Notes: generated from the letters alone by a model not told the origin. A DNA stretch of 64,000 nt from Paragorgia papillata (GCA_035771165.1 JAWNZC010000299.1:332001-396000); one strand, 5' to 3'; shown: positions 1-11,401, numbered from the stretch's first letter. Numbers and translations: made by a program.

Positions 1-490
1 ATAAAGCTCATCGTCAATAACGTTCTCCTTTTTAAATTCCAGTAGAAAGTTCTTAGTGTGGTTTTCTCTTTTTTCTTCTTTTACGTGAAGGTTTGCTTAT
101 TGCTAAACTTAAACCTTTCTTAAATGCCAACATAGGTTCTGCGCCACTCTACTTGTTTTGATTTTGTCTGTCACCAACCTTGGCCATTTAATCCTTCCTC
201 TTTTCTCATCTTTATTATTTTAATATAAGCTTATTTTATTCTCGCTTTTTATTGGTTAAGACCTTTTGTATGTAAATTCAAATATCTAGTTTTACTGTGA
301 TTGTAATTTAGTCTGAAGATGTTGTACGTAATACAATGAAACGTTAGATCTTAAGAAATATTTTAAAAAATGCCACTACCTCGTGTTTTATGCTGGGCTC
401 TTATATTCATCAATAGATTACGCTTTCCGCCTGGTCAATCTATAGCAAATATCTTGTGGGTCCTCGTTAGCGTCAAAATCTCTGTTTGGT
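1..490. other. No gene recognised
   Basis: AT-rich sequence with no coding similarity that I can see. It probably includes flanking or 5' sequence of the hAT remnant that follows. No terminal inverted repeat was identified. Confidence 0.5.
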
Positions 491-1668
491 GTGTTAGAGA
501 AATTGTACGCCTTTTTTTCGCACTCACGGAAGCGCAGCGACATCCTTGACGAGAAGCAGCAAGAATCCAAGATCTCACAAATTCATCGACCTCAGAGAGT
601 TTCAACAACAAGATGGTGGTCGCATCAAAAAGCCTTAGAGAATGTTTTCTTTGCACAGAACGGTAGCTTGTTCGACTGTCTCATCGACACTCTTCAAGAA
701 TGCCAATCACCAATTCAAAGCAAGGAGACAATCACCGACGCTGGAGCTTTGGAACAAAAGTTAACGACTTTTGAAACGATTTTAACAGCGCATATTTTCA
801 ACCAGATATTTGCTATCACTGATCCCGCCTCTCAGTATTTACAATAAAAAAATATTGACCTCCTGACAGCTATCCGATTGGTTGAAACAGCTGAGTCACA
901 GCTCGATCAGCTCCGTGGTTCATGCGCTCGCAAAAACATTTTGTGAAAAGCATGATCTAGAGCAGCAAGATTTTGTTACGAAGCGCGTACGAAGAAGGAA
1001 ACGACTTCCACATGAATTGTGCAACGACGATATTGAAGAAAATCAGACGAGTAGATATCGACGGGAAACCTTTATCCACGCCATTGGTGTAGCTATCATG
1101 TCAATCAGAGAACGTTTCTCATCCCACAAAGCCATTCTTGCCGACTTCTCTTTACTTGACACCGAGAGGCTCCAAGATATCAACACCAGCAAGTTGTTGC
1201 CACCAGATGCTGTTCAAAATGTAGCTCGAAATTATGGTTTTGATGATAGAAAGCTAAAGGAAGAACACATGTCGTTCATAGACAACTACCCAAAGCTCAA
1301 AGAACCGGGGAAAGACCGTTCTCCAAATGAAAGCAGCAATCGTGATGTGAATCGAGAAAATTACATTACCGTATTAAAAGTTCTGGCCAAGTTTAACCTC
1401 CAGAGTGCATTTCCACAGTTGTACAGCTTGTACAGGACACTTGTCACTCTGCCTATTGGTTCCACAAAGTGTGAACGTTCATTCTCGAAACTTAAATACC
1501 TAAAAAACAAGTTAAGATCTAGCATGGGACAGCAGCGTTTGAAATATTTAATGCTTATAAACGTCGAACGTGAGCTGACAAAATTTTTAGATCACGAAGA
1601 GCTGCACACCACTGCTGCGAAGACTATTACAGTGTTAATATGTGTGTATATTTTGTGTATTTATTAAG
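491..1668 (+). pseudogene. hAT-family transposase, C-terminal part, broken
   Basis: Two reading frames together give the C-terminal half of an hAT-superfamily transposase of the zinc-finger MYM/TTF-like kind. The first (to 847) has the RVSTTRWWSH motif typical of the region before the RNase H core insert. The second (882-1667) ends in the hAT dimerisation region: FPQLYSLYRTLVTLPIGST, CERSFSKLKYLKNKLRSSM and LMLINVE are hallmarks. The N-terminal BED finger and first catalytic Asp are absent. A TAA lies in frame at 845-847 and the frame changes again near 890-930, so this copy cannot make a functional transposase. No terminal inverted repeats or 8-bp target duplication were found, so the ends are unknown. 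Confidence 0.8.
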
Positions 1669-2110
1669 TATACCGTATACGATGAAAGGACTCTTGCCCA
1701 CATTCTATTTCCATTTCTTGTTCGAATAGTCTTATATAAAGTAATGTAATCTCGTTTAATTAAAGATCTATCCTTTTGAAGCCTTGTGATAACGGTTTTC
1801 TCTGAAATGATACTATTAATAATATTATTAATTTATTACATGGATTTTTACTTCATATTTAATGAAGGTGTTTTTCTATACATGTATATATGTGATATGT
1901 CGGAAAAACCTTGTTGTTTGTCGGAAACATTGTGCTCTTCGCCACCCCTAAAATCTCTGAGCCACGACGCCCCTGCTGAGTCAATCGCATACAGTTGCCT
2001 GAAGATCGTCTCAAGACGTGAGGCGTGAAACCCAGAGTAGCAACGACAACATTTTAGGATTCAAACTGTTATATATATATATATGTATATATATATATGT
2101 GTATATATAT
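1669..2110. other. Non-coding, with AT dinucleotide repeats
   Basis: No convincing gene. Short (AT)n/(GT)n runs at about 2070-2112 lead directly into the 277-bp tandem repeat array. Confidence 0.5.
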
Positions 2111-2120
2111 ATAGTTCAAT

Positions 2121-2163
2121 CTACAGACACGGTGTTTCGCTGTACAACAGCTCATCAGTGTAG
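2121..2163 (-). ncRNA. Hammerhead ribozyme, copy 1
   Basis: Read on the minus strand: stem I 5' arm CUACA, core CUGAUGA, stem II GCUGU/ACAGC with loop UGU, core GAAA, short stem III ACA/UGU with loop CCG, cleavage triplet GUC, then stem I 3' arm UGUAG. All conserved core bases and every stem I and II pair are present. Predicted cleavage follows the C of GUC. Confidence 0.88.
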
Positions 2164-2397
2164 CTTGGAACAATCTGAATGAATTTCACCAATTACTTAT
2201 ACACATGCGATCGTCGGTGACAACCGCATGTGGGAAAGCATCGGTGAAATACATTCAGATAGCGTGAAGCGCGCATGGGCCCAGAGTGCTCAAACTTCCA
2301 CAAGGGTAGTGAGCGTTGCATTATCCCTAATAGGTACCCACGGCAACTTCACAGAGTGCTCAACAACACCGAAGTGAAGGAGCATACATAGTTCAAT

Positions 2398-2440
2398 CTA
2401 CAGACACGGTGTTTCGCTGTACAACAGCTCATCAGTGTAG
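2398..2440 (-). ncRNA. Hammerhead ribozyme, copy 2
   Basis: Identical in sequence and predicted fold to the copy 277 bp upstream (CUGAUGA core, GAAA core, GUC cleavage site, perfect stems I and II). With its neighbour it brackets a full-length monomer. Confidence 0.88.
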
Positions 2441-2674
2441 CTTGGAACAATCTGAATGAATTTCACCAATTACTTATACACATGCGATCGTCGGTGACAA
2501 CCGCATGTGGGAAAGCATCGGTGAAATACATTCAGATAGCGTGAAGTGCGCATGGGCCCAGAGTGCTCAAACTTCCACAAGGGTAGTGAGCGTTGCATTA
2601 TCGCTAATAGGTACCCACGGCAACTTCACAGAGTGCTCAACAACACCGAAGTGAAGGAGCATACATAGTTCAAT

Positions 2675-2717
2675 CTACAGACACGGTGTTTCGCTGTACA
2701 ACAGCTCATCAGTGTAG
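2675..2717 (-). ncRNA. Hammerhead ribozyme, copy 3
   Basis: Third identical hammerhead, in the partial last repeat unit. On the minus strand it is the first to be transcribed after the Penelope-like element. Confidence 0.88.
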
Positions 2718-2882
2718 CTTGGAACAATCTGAATGAATTTCACCAATTACTTATACACATGCGATCGTCGGTGACAACCGCATATGGGAAAGCATCGGTG
2801 AAATATATTCAGATAGCCTGAAGTGCAAAATAGAAGATAGAGCAAAATATAAAGTATGAAGTATAGTTTTACCTTAAAGTCT

Positions 2883-2923
2883 TCGCTACCAGAGGTTTCA
2901 CCCTAAACGGGATCATCAGGCGA
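2883..2923 (-). ncRNA. Hammerhead ribozyme candidate in Penelope-like element
   Basis: Minus strand: UCGC, CUGAUGA, a stem II built on CCC/GGG, GAAA, a tiny CC/GG stem III, triplet GUA, then GCGA, which pairs perfectly with UCGC as stem I. The first stem II pair is a U.U mismatch, so activity is less certain than in the tandem copies. It overlaps the end of the Penelope reading frame (stop at 2903). Penelope-like elements are known to carry hammerheads in their terminal pseudo-LTR repeats. Confidence 0.65.
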
Positions 2924-4590
2924 CTGAAAAATATCGGTTAGTGGGCTGCTTAAATGCATTAGTTGGGACGTGGGTGTGGGCGTCGAAACCTCCAGCGCAT
3001 TCGTTTGGAGCGTGAGTGTGGGCGTCCAAACGTTGCGCGCATTCCTTTGATTATTTAGGTTGTTGATCCGAAATCTGTTTTTGTGCCGACAGGTCGAAAC
3101 TATTTCTGATCTTTTGTTTAGTAAGAGTTGTTTGTCTGCCTTCATGATGAAAAGTTTTTCGTCCAAACATAAATTGCATCTTTTTTATCGTCCCGTGTAA
3201 GAAATTGAGTGTTTTAGTATAGACCAGGTTATGTCGAAACTTTGTTTTTTTTCTTTTAGATTCCAAATGTATTTCGAAAGTTCCGTCTCATTTGAATACT
3301 TTTTATTCTGGAAAGATTTAGTATGGTTACGATATCGCTCTTTAAATGTACTTGCTGTCATGCCAATGTATTGCTTAGTGATGTTCGTGTTGCTTATGGA
3401 AATAGATGCCTTGTATACTATGTTGTTTGTCATGCATTGCCCACGTAGGGGGCAATTGTCCTTAATCCTGCAATTGCAACTGCTTGTAACTATGCTTCGT
3501 GGCTTGCTTTTCCTGATTGTGCGTGAATTATGTTTCGTGGTAATAGACTTGACGTTGTTCATGCAACTATAGCTATCTTGACTGTGTTTCTGTTAAAAAG
3601 TTTGTGAAGCTTGTGTCCTGGTGGAAAGTGCTTGTCAATAAGGCTAAGAAAGTTGCGTCCTATGTTTGTTTTGACATTTTTGTTAAATGGAGGGTTAAAC
3701 CAGATGATATTGCGGTGTCTATTTCTGCGTGTTTGCTGTGGTGCTTCTTGTGTGTAGTTTAGCTCATGGTTGAAATTGCTGCGCCTTAATGCATTTTGGT
3801 AAATTGGTGCGGTTTCATGGAATGTCCGCTCGTCAGACGAGAGGAGGGAAATGCGCTTGTTGATTGATGTAGGTAGCTGTCTTAAAATGCTTGGTGGGTG
3901 GTTTGATTGCTTGTTTATATATAATGGATCGTCATTGGACTTTCGAAAAGGTTTGTATTTTCCATTGCTTAGGTTGAAAGTAACGTCTAAAAAGTTTACT
4001 GAAATTAAATTTGCTTCTGCCGTGATTTTTAAGCCAAACTGTTCGAAACTTTTGTGAAGATCTTTTCTTGTTTTGTCTGCCAATCGTGCGGTCTTATTTT
4101 TTAGTACTGCCAATCCGTCGTCTCTATATAGGCCAATATTTTGGTTGCCAAACTTTTTCCCTAGGTCGTTTAGAATGAAAAGGCCTACTAGTTCGCATAC
4201 TTCAGCGCCGTCATAGCTACCCATGGTAACATCAAATAAACTGTTGCTGTCTTTTTTTATTCACGGTTTTTCGTTGTTGAAAAGGAGCGATTTTCTAGCG
4301 TGTTTTACTATTGAAATGTCACTTTCGGTAATGATAGCCAAATTTCTGGCCCAAGATAATGCTTGGTCCAGAAGGTCTTCAGAAATTGAAGGGTAGAAAT
4401 TAACAATGTCAAACGAAATGAAGGTATGTCTGCTTGTGCTGCCCTCGAGTTGCGAGATCTCTAGACAGCTAGATAACCGTCCTAACTGTAGGCGATCAAT
4501 TAAACAAATTGACAAAGGCGTGTGGAAGTGGTCCTCGTTTATTGATTTTAAAAGGTTATTGAACGTGATACAGTGTCGAAAACGGTAAAA
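2903..4590 (-). pseudogene. Penelope-like element: reverse transcriptase plus GIY-YIG endonuclease, 5' truncated and broken
   Basis: Minus-strand remains of a Penelope-like retroelement polyprotein. From upstream: an RT palm piece (FISFDIVNFYPSISEDLLD, about 4515-4261), then the catalytic RT segment (MGSYDGAEVCELVG and IGLYRDDGLAV, 4224-3559), then a Cys-rich linker (CNCRIKDNCPLRGQC) and the GIY-YIG nuclease (YKASI...YIGMTASTFKERYRNHTKSF, 3562-3185), and a C-terminal tail to 2903. An in-frame TGA at 4261-4263 separates the RT pieces, and frames change near 3,560-3,580 and 3,170. Order and motifs are diagnostic of Penelope-like elements. The 5' end of the element is missing beyond about 4,590. 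Confidence 0.88.
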
Positions 4591-5509
4591 CTGTAAATAA
4601 ACAAATAAATGAAAGCTGATTCATACACCGTAATGAAACAATTAATCTAAACCTAAATAATAATAGTCAGTCATATACAATCAATGACTCAAATCAATGT
4701 ACTTATAGAAGAAAGTTTATCACAATTTAGTGAATTTTAAACGTTACAAAGTTGCTTGGTTTTGTCATGTCTATCAATCTACAATAAACTCCAATACAAA
4801 ATTACTCACACACTGTGATTTCCAAGATAACAACTGTACGAGAAAGTCTGACTTCTTAGGACAAAATGATATAAGGCGAGTGTAAACTTGATTTGCGATA
4901 GCAAACCTCAGTGATTCCCCATGTTTTCGACTAGGCTATCAATCCCGAGAAAAGCGATGAAATACCAGGAAAACCAGGTGTTCGAGGAATTCCATATAAG
5001 GCATGAAGCGGAAGTGAAACTCTTCCCCAACGAATGGATGCTTCAATCAGAGCCTTATTCAAATTAAAGGTGTAAATGATTAATAACAAGTCTTTTGGAG
5101 ACATGACAAGGACAAATATTACTGGAGTTATCTTCAGTAACCAATAATCAAATACCTATGGCAGTGGTACTCCTCGTTGGTACATTTTATGTATTAAACA
5201 TGGAATACACACCAGGTGTATCGAATGTTTATGCCTTCTTGGAGGCTATTATGTTGAGTCGGACACAAGAAGCGAAGAACAGGGTTTCTGTGCAAAAACT
5301 GATTAAAGAATTGAACATTACTATTAACTCATAAACATACACTCGCTCATTGGACAGATAGTATAAAGTAGATAATATACATATTTTTATGCATATATTA
5401 TACTTTTTTATACATATATTATTGATAATATACATATTTGTATAAATATTATTGCAGTTTGTGTGCCAAGGAAATACATTTTAGGATATTATGGTGGTGA
5501 AATAGCACC
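4591..5509. other. No gene recognised
   Basis: AT-rich intergenic sequence. Short open stretches on either strand lack conserved motifs. The border with the truncated Penelope-like element is not marked by a repeat that I can see. Confidence 0.5.
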
Positions 5510-5728
5510 ATAATCAAGTGCTATATTAACACTAAGGCGTATAAGTGCTAAAATAACACTTAAATCCCGGTTATTATGACACCAAAAATGGTGCTATTTT
5601 AGCACTTCGCAAGGTGTTGAATTGACACCTTAAATATAGGTGTTAAAATAGCACCCCAAAAGGTGCTATTCTGTACCTTTTTATTTAACACCACTTTTGG
5701 TGCTAAATTAACACCCTAAAATTAACAG
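5510..5728. repeat. Dyad-rich minisatellite (GGTGCTA...TAGCACC)
   Basis: About ten degenerate units of roughly 20-25 bp in both orientations, built on GGTGTTAAAATAGCACC and GGTGCTATTTTAGCACC, many of them short palindromes. It runs directly into the 28S rRNA fragment at 5729, so the two may share an insertion history. Confidence 0.75.
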
Positions 5729-6250
5729 TGCACGTCAGAATCGCTACGAGCTTTCACCAGTGTTTCCGCTGGCTTCACTCTATTCAGGCATAGTTCACCA
5801 TCTTTCGGGTCCCAACAGGGTACGCTCTTACTCAAACCTTTCTAGGATTAGAACAGGTCGGTCGATGATACGGCTTGGCCACGACGGCCGGGCTTCTCAC
5901 CTCAGCAACCAAAAAGTTCCTTTCACTTTCATTTCGCCACCGGGTTTCGATCACCCACAGATTCGCGCACATGTTAGACTCCTTGGTCCGTGTTTCAAGA
6001 CGGGTCGGATGGAACGTATTTTCGTCAGCATCGTCAACGCGTTGGTGTGTGCACCCCGATCTGGAGACGGGCAGCGCTTTGGACGCACTGGCATAGCCGT
6101 CCGCCGCAGTCGACAACCGCATCAACAGGACAGGACACCAGCCAACCCACGGAAGGCACGCATTGCGACAGACCACAGGCAGCCTCGGGTGTTTTGTTTG
6201 CGACGCTGAACAATCCCGAAGGATCTACCTTCATCGCAACTTTCTAACCC
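5729..6250 (-). rRNA. 28S rRNA gene fragment (antisense, isolated)
   Basis: The reverse complement contains highly conserved large-subunit rRNA blocks: GACCCGAAAGATGGTGAACT, TGCCTGAATAGAGTGAAGCC, GCTCGTAGCGATTCTGACGT and GGTTTGAGTAAGAGC. This is roughly the 5' third of 28S (around expansion segments D2-D4), about 0.5 kb of a gene of some 3.5-4 kb. It starts abruptly at 5729 beside a minisatellite and no 18S, 5.8S or rest of 28S is nearby, so it is a dispersed pseudogene fragment, not a working rDNA unit. Open reading frames over it have no coding meaning. The far edge, in variable sequence, is approximate. Confidence 0.9.
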
Positions 6251-6280
6251 GTGACCATCTGATGCTGACATTCACCTAAT

Positions 6281-6305
6281 AATAATAATAATAATAATAA
6301 TAATA
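6281..6305. repeat. (AAT)n microsatellite
   Basis: A short run of AAT/TAA trinucleotides just beyond the 28S fragment. Confidence 0.9.
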
Positions 6306-6648
6306 TTTCTCAGTGTAAATTTCTCGATCTACATTGTCATTCTAAGTGAATTAAAGTTATATCATGGAATTATATTATTTGCAAATGGTAATACAGTACA
6401 AAAATAGTATGACTGTACAATGTTGCCAAAAATAAAAGAATGGGTTATGGTAACATACCCAATCTAAAATTGCAATTAGACATCATCCGTAAAATGAATT
6501 ATTTTTGGTGCATAGACAAGAATGACATTGTGAAAACTTTCAATGTAATACGTATCCCGGCACTACAATTGTATCATAAAGGAATATATAAATAATTTTA
6601 CTCTTTAATTACTGTAATTCTTTATTTTGTGTATTTGCATGGTTAGTG

Positions 6649-6649
<1 letters not shown>

Positions 6650-6737
<88 letters not shown>
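6650..6737. repeat. (AT)n microsatellite
   Basis: An uninterrupted AT dinucleotide run of about 88 bp; a translated YIYIYI string over it is an artefact. Confidence 0.97.
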
Positions 6738-6738
<1 letters not shown>

Positions 6739-7600
6739 TCAGTTTGCATACCGCATTAATAGTAACATTAATAGCCACTCACCATGGCAAAATCATTAGC
6801 ATTTTTATAAATACTTGTTGAAGTAATAGCCTTGAGAAGAGCTTGGGCTGCAGCAGGACTCTGTATTACCACTTTTGTCGGAGTGTAATCAGACTGATTT
6901 TTACATCTGGATACCTGACTGCACTCGTTATGGTTTCCCTATCAACAAGGAAGTGTTGATGCAAACTCAAAAACAAAATAATACTGTACAAGTGGTACAA
7001 TGTTGGCATAATGTAAATAAAGAGCTTGTTACACATAATTAAATTACACAACTGTTGAAATATTATCCAAGCAGATCAATAAAAGTACTAGCGTGTGCAT
7101 AGGTACCATAAATCAAGATAACAGAAGGTTAATTGGTGCACTGCTAAAAACATACAATTTAAGTGTTCTCGTTTCTCCCTGATCTTCACTCAGAACATTA
7201 GACACTTTTCTATATTTTTGGCAGTACCATGAACCATAAACCTTCTCAATGTCATGATTTCTGTTACACTATTTATACCTAATAATGTTCAACAATATTT
7301 AATAGGCTTTTCTGAAGTATTGTTGCATCCCGGTTACAGTGCTTCATGGCATAGTAAAAATGTGTTTTCACACTTTTCACTACAATAAAGTATACAGTGT
7401 TTATATGTAATAGCACACATAACATTACTAGTACATTTTATAATTGGTTAAAGCACATTATTTGAACAGATATCAGTGGAGGAGAATGTGGTCAGGTGCC
7501 AGGTGATGTGGTGGGTGAGGTGGTCAGCTCCTACAGTTCTTTTCCATGCCAAGACAATAAAATTAATTGTTAAAAATTTAGAAAAGCAATCAAAATTGAA
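6738..7600. other. Non-coding or unrecognised
   Basis: No conserved coding block identified. It may hold 3' exons or 3' UTR of the minus-strand multi-exon gene that starts at 10953, but I could not find an exon here with both splice sites and a plausible peptide. Confidence 0.4.
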
Positions 7601-7603
7601 CGA

Positions 7604-10600
7604 CTATCTTGCAATTGTCAGTAAATCATGAGGCTTAATCCCCCCCCTCACTAGGAAAAAGTGAATGGCATAATATTACATACTGTACCTTTGTCTGAAA
7701 GTTCACAGAACCAAATTTTCCCTTCATTTTTCAACGTCCCCCTAGCAACTTTTGAAATGCACTTTTTCACACTTTCACCTCCTTGTCACGAGTACAATAT
7801 ACAATAGATATAATTAAACAGAATGTTAGTTTCATATTGCAAGTGCAGTCTGTGACATTTGTGGGAATCTAATACATGCTTAATTTTTACATGCAGGTAT
7901 TTACGGTACTAATTAACTAAAGAATCTTTGTTACAAATGAACCCATTTGTCTTACCATGCCACGTGTCAAATGAATTAGTGATTCCCCGAGCAATTAGTT
8001 CATTCTTTATACCAATCACTGTATCATGACTCACTTCAGTGATAACCAATTCTACAAATTCAAAATAATTTTGTATTTATACAATTATGTACATACAGTA
8101 CCGGTATTGTAACTAGAAAATTATTATTTATAACAACCTGTTGATGGCTGAGTAATTCCTTTTGATAAGTAAAATTGTATCGAATATGAGTATGATAGAG
8201 TAAAATAGTCTGACATTAGACAGAGTACCGTAATTAAATAATAAAGTGGTCTGAGTTAATCAGTTCAGCCATCAACAAGCTAAAGACAGTTACTTACAAT
8301 ATTTTATACTTTTGTTGGCAAATTTGAAATTCTGCCAGCATATTTAAAATACTACATAGAAATATGCCATCAATATTGGATTGCATTATTTTCTAATTAC
8401 TTCTCGCAAATTATCAATAAGAGAAAGGGTCATGGGTTTTTCACGTGATGATGCACTAGCAATTTCAGCTCTTGAGCAATTGGATATAGCAATTACTTTG
8501 TGATTCCTACAAACACATAAATTTCTCTTTGTAAAACATAGTCATGCACTAATTTCTTAGAGTAAATGAGTAATTTCCCTATTGAATTACATTACAGAGG
8601 AAATATGGTAAATGACAAATATTTTATTGTATTATATTCATTCTAAAATATAGAAGAAACAAAGTGGCAAAGATACTATTAAAATACAGAAACCAATTAA
8701 GAAATACTATAATTAGTGTAATGTGAACTTACGTCATACTGATAGCTGTTACGGATGTGTGATATGCTGTCCTAACAGAATCATATCTGGCATCAATCAT
8801 TACACCCTAAAGTGATGTAAGTTATTACATTCATTCAGTAACTCTTGTCACAATTCTAACAGTGGGCACTTGCTTCAGTCTGATTATATATTATGTTGTT
8901 CCTACATAAAATAAATCCCAAATTTTGGGTGAAATAATTAACTATTTTATATATGCAAACAAATGTATAGTCTGTACTGTAGTATCTTCTCAAAATATTT
9001 TTCAGAGTTATAAAATACCAATTAATTACAGGTTCATTAATCCTGTAATTAGCTGGTGTGAATGTGATATTCTATAGGATGTTACCAACAAAATAAAACA
9101 TGTACAGTATAGATATAGATCAGTGTTAATGTTGTCTTAATTTGTTGACGACCAAAACAATTACCTCTCCATCTTGTAAGTATTTCTCACTTTGCTTTAT
9201 TTCTTCAATTATTCCCAAACGTTCAAACTCAGTCAGTCCCTCCACAGCTTCAATGTATTTCATGTTCTGGTATACTATAATTATTAAGAAATATAATCAG
9301 TTAATTAGATCAAGTGTAATTGGTGGTGTTAATTTATTTAAAAGGATAAAAAATCACAGCCAAATATCAGGTAGATATAATCCAAAGGAAATCATAAAAT
9401 ACTATTATTGCTTCAGTATATAATAATTAATAAAATATAATGATTATAATAAATACATGTAGTTATAATAAACAATGTGTAATAAATTATATATGATTAA
9501 TAAATAGTTCTAATAAACAATGTGTACAGTAATAAATTATATTTAACAAATAAAACATAAAGCTCCGTACCTATGTAATTATGTACACTCGTTTGATGTC
9601 ATCTTGCAAATTCTTGCAAAGATTTTGTAAGATCATGCCAAGATCTTGGGAAGATCATGCCAAGATCCTGTAAGATCTTGGCAAGATCATGACAAGATCT
9701 TGCAGGATTTTTGAAAAATCTTGCCGAGATCTTGCCAAGATCTTGGTTGGATCTTGCCAAGATCTTGGCAAGATTGTCAACCTGGGATATGCCAGGAGCT
9801 TTATGTTTTATTTGTTTTATAAAATAAGTAACAATACAAGCTAAGATGGGCATTTTCAAAAGTTTGCTGACGTCAGTCATGATCTAATTTATACTCTAAT
9901 GCACAGAGCCTAGCCAGCCAATCAGAGCGTGTGTGTAGATACCTTATTTTATAAATGATTATTAATAAATAGTATACAACGATCGATTCAGCCAGTAACT
10001 GTACATACCATCAGAAATATAATGCTCATTTACATTTCCAAGTTTAGCAGCTTGGCAGAAGCTCTCATATTGTGATGCCAGTAGCCCGGCAGAGGTGAAT
10101 CCATGTACCACTCTATGAAAAATAAAGCAGGAAAATGGATTTTTTATTTGCAAGCACATTGTTAATACTGTATATACTTACTAGTATGGTAATCAGTGTT
10201 GGTCAATATAATTTATATCTAATAATTAATTAAATTTAATATGGAAAATATATATAGTTTGATAAATAATATGGAAAATGTTTCTTCTTACCTTACATTG
10301 ACACAGTACTTCCCAGCCGAAATGCTGCTCATAATGGACGAGAAAAACCACTCTGTTATGTGCTTGTCCCTGCACGTAACCACTACCTTGACACAATGGT
10401 TGTGCTTGGTCACTCTTGGTATTTTAATTGTTGCTGGGTCATATGTTTTGCCACAGTTACAAATGTTACCTCGTTCTACTAAAAAGCTGAACAGTCGTTT
10501 CAAACCAGTGCCACATACCAAGAAGATCTCGTCGTTTTCTTCGCAAAGACTGTGCAGTTGAACTTTTGGTACGAGAACTGACTGTGGTGGTAATGGCGTA

Positions 10601-10953
10601 GAGCTTGTAAATGAGTCTTCGTTGACTTCGAGGGTTTGAAGAACTTGTTCTTGTGAAGTTGAGGGATGGTTAGTCAGCCAGTTGTCGAGAAGTGCTTCAA
10701 TGACATCAACGTTTGCCGTCGTTGAACTCTCCAGTTTTAGTTGGGCTTTAATTTGGTTTATATTCTCCTTAATTTTCGCCAGGCGAACATCATTTTCTTT
10801 GGGTACTTCAATGTTAAAGTGAAAGCGACATTTTTTACTGTTTAACGTAACTTTATTATTTTCATAATAGAGCCGATTTAGCTTTTGTTTCTTTGTCAAT
10901 GGTTGTTGTTCATCCGCCATCATTTCAATAGCAAATATATTCAAAGCTTTCAT
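7604..10953 (-). CDS. Multi-exon host-style gene with transposase-like (DDE-like) domain
   Basis: Minus-strand gene assembled from exons with GT-AG borders: 10953-10292, 10112-10009, 9274-9165, 8806-8733, 8506-8401, 8051-7956, 7781-7689, and a tentative 7650-7604. Exon 1 encodes a Lys-rich N terminus and a Cys/His stretch (GNICNCGKTYDP). Later exons give VVHGFTSAGLLASQYESFCQ, then GVMIDARYDSVRTAYHTSVT, then NSFDTWHG and NEGKIWFCELSDK. These resemble a transposase-derived family common in aquatic invertebrates, in which an Asp motif is followed by a D-WHG/K block. Frame is kept across most junctions, but the exon 5/6 junction is off by one base as I read it, and exon 8 ends at a stop after a G8 run. 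It could be a domesticated transposase or a recent pseudogene. Confidence 0.65.
9596..9780. repeat. Minisatellite of AAGATCTTGCC units
   Basis: About 16 imperfect copies of an 11-bp dyad unit (AAGATCTTGCC / GGCAAGATCTT) in alternating orientation, inside an intron of the minus-strand multi-exon gene. Confidence 0.85.
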
Positions 10954-11339
10954 ATTTACCGCTATCTACCGCAATTTTTTTGCTTTTGGGCATGTATGAA
11001 TTAATGAAACCGTTGACCCAAACAGTAGTGCAACCTGCAGGCGTACAAGTCAAGCGGAAACCCGGCTATAATCATGCATTGCTTCCGCACTTCTTCGCGC
11101 GAATGTGTGCAATGGATTTATACAATTATACAATATAATATTATACAAGGGAGAATATTTTAAAATAAAACTCAAAAACTTCTTTGGTGATAACCTTTTA
11201 TTAGTGAAAATAGAGGAAGGTGACTTCTTTATTGCCATAGTATTTTCAGTTGACTTAACTGCCATGTTTTTTTTTAAATCTGTGCCCGGCACGGAAAAAT
11301 TCTGGGGGGACGGTCGCCCTATTATGCGCTCGCTCCGTG

Positions 11340-11401
11340 TTTAACATGTCCAGTTAATCAGTTCCATGTTTATGTAAATAACAAAGACTACTTTATGAGT
11401 G
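11340..11401 (+). pseudogene. Possible fragment of element B's first gene
   Basis: The frame here reads QFHVYVNNKDYFMSG, which lines up with FRIYVNAIDYFMAK of the 477-residue protein in element A (8 of 14 identical). It lies directly against the LINE 3' end and in the same orientation as the rest of that gene beyond the LINE at 33,512. This suggests that the LINE inserted into element B's gene. The match is short and could be chance. Confidence 0.35.

Larger units (their letters stand above)
2111..2823 (-). repeat. 277-bp tandem repeat array, retrozyme-like
   Basis: Three head-to-tail copies start at 2111, 2388 and 2665, an exact 277-bp period; the last stops near 2823. Copies are nearly identical, with a few substitutions (GCGCGCATGGG against GTGCGCATGGG; ATCCCTAA against ATCGCTAA). 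On the minus strand each begins with a complete type I hammerhead ribozyme, listed separately. A short non-coding monomer of a few hundred bases bounded by hammerheads matches published animal retrozymes and Penelope-associated hammerhead repeats. Self-cleavage of a minus-strand transcript would release 277-nt monomers. The array abuts the 3' side of a Penelope-like element. Confidence 0.85.

Noticed and set aside
5760..6247. Several open reading frames of 66-149 codons on both strands
   Set aside because: They overlie a conserved antisense 28S rRNA fragment; the peptides are chance translations of rRNA.
6627..6821. ORF with a long YIYIYI tract
   Set aside because: Translation of an (AT)n microsatellite.
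11105..11344. 79-codon plus-strand and 80-codon minus-strand frames
   Set aside because: No conserved motif and no match to element A beyond the short segment at 11,340-11,401.
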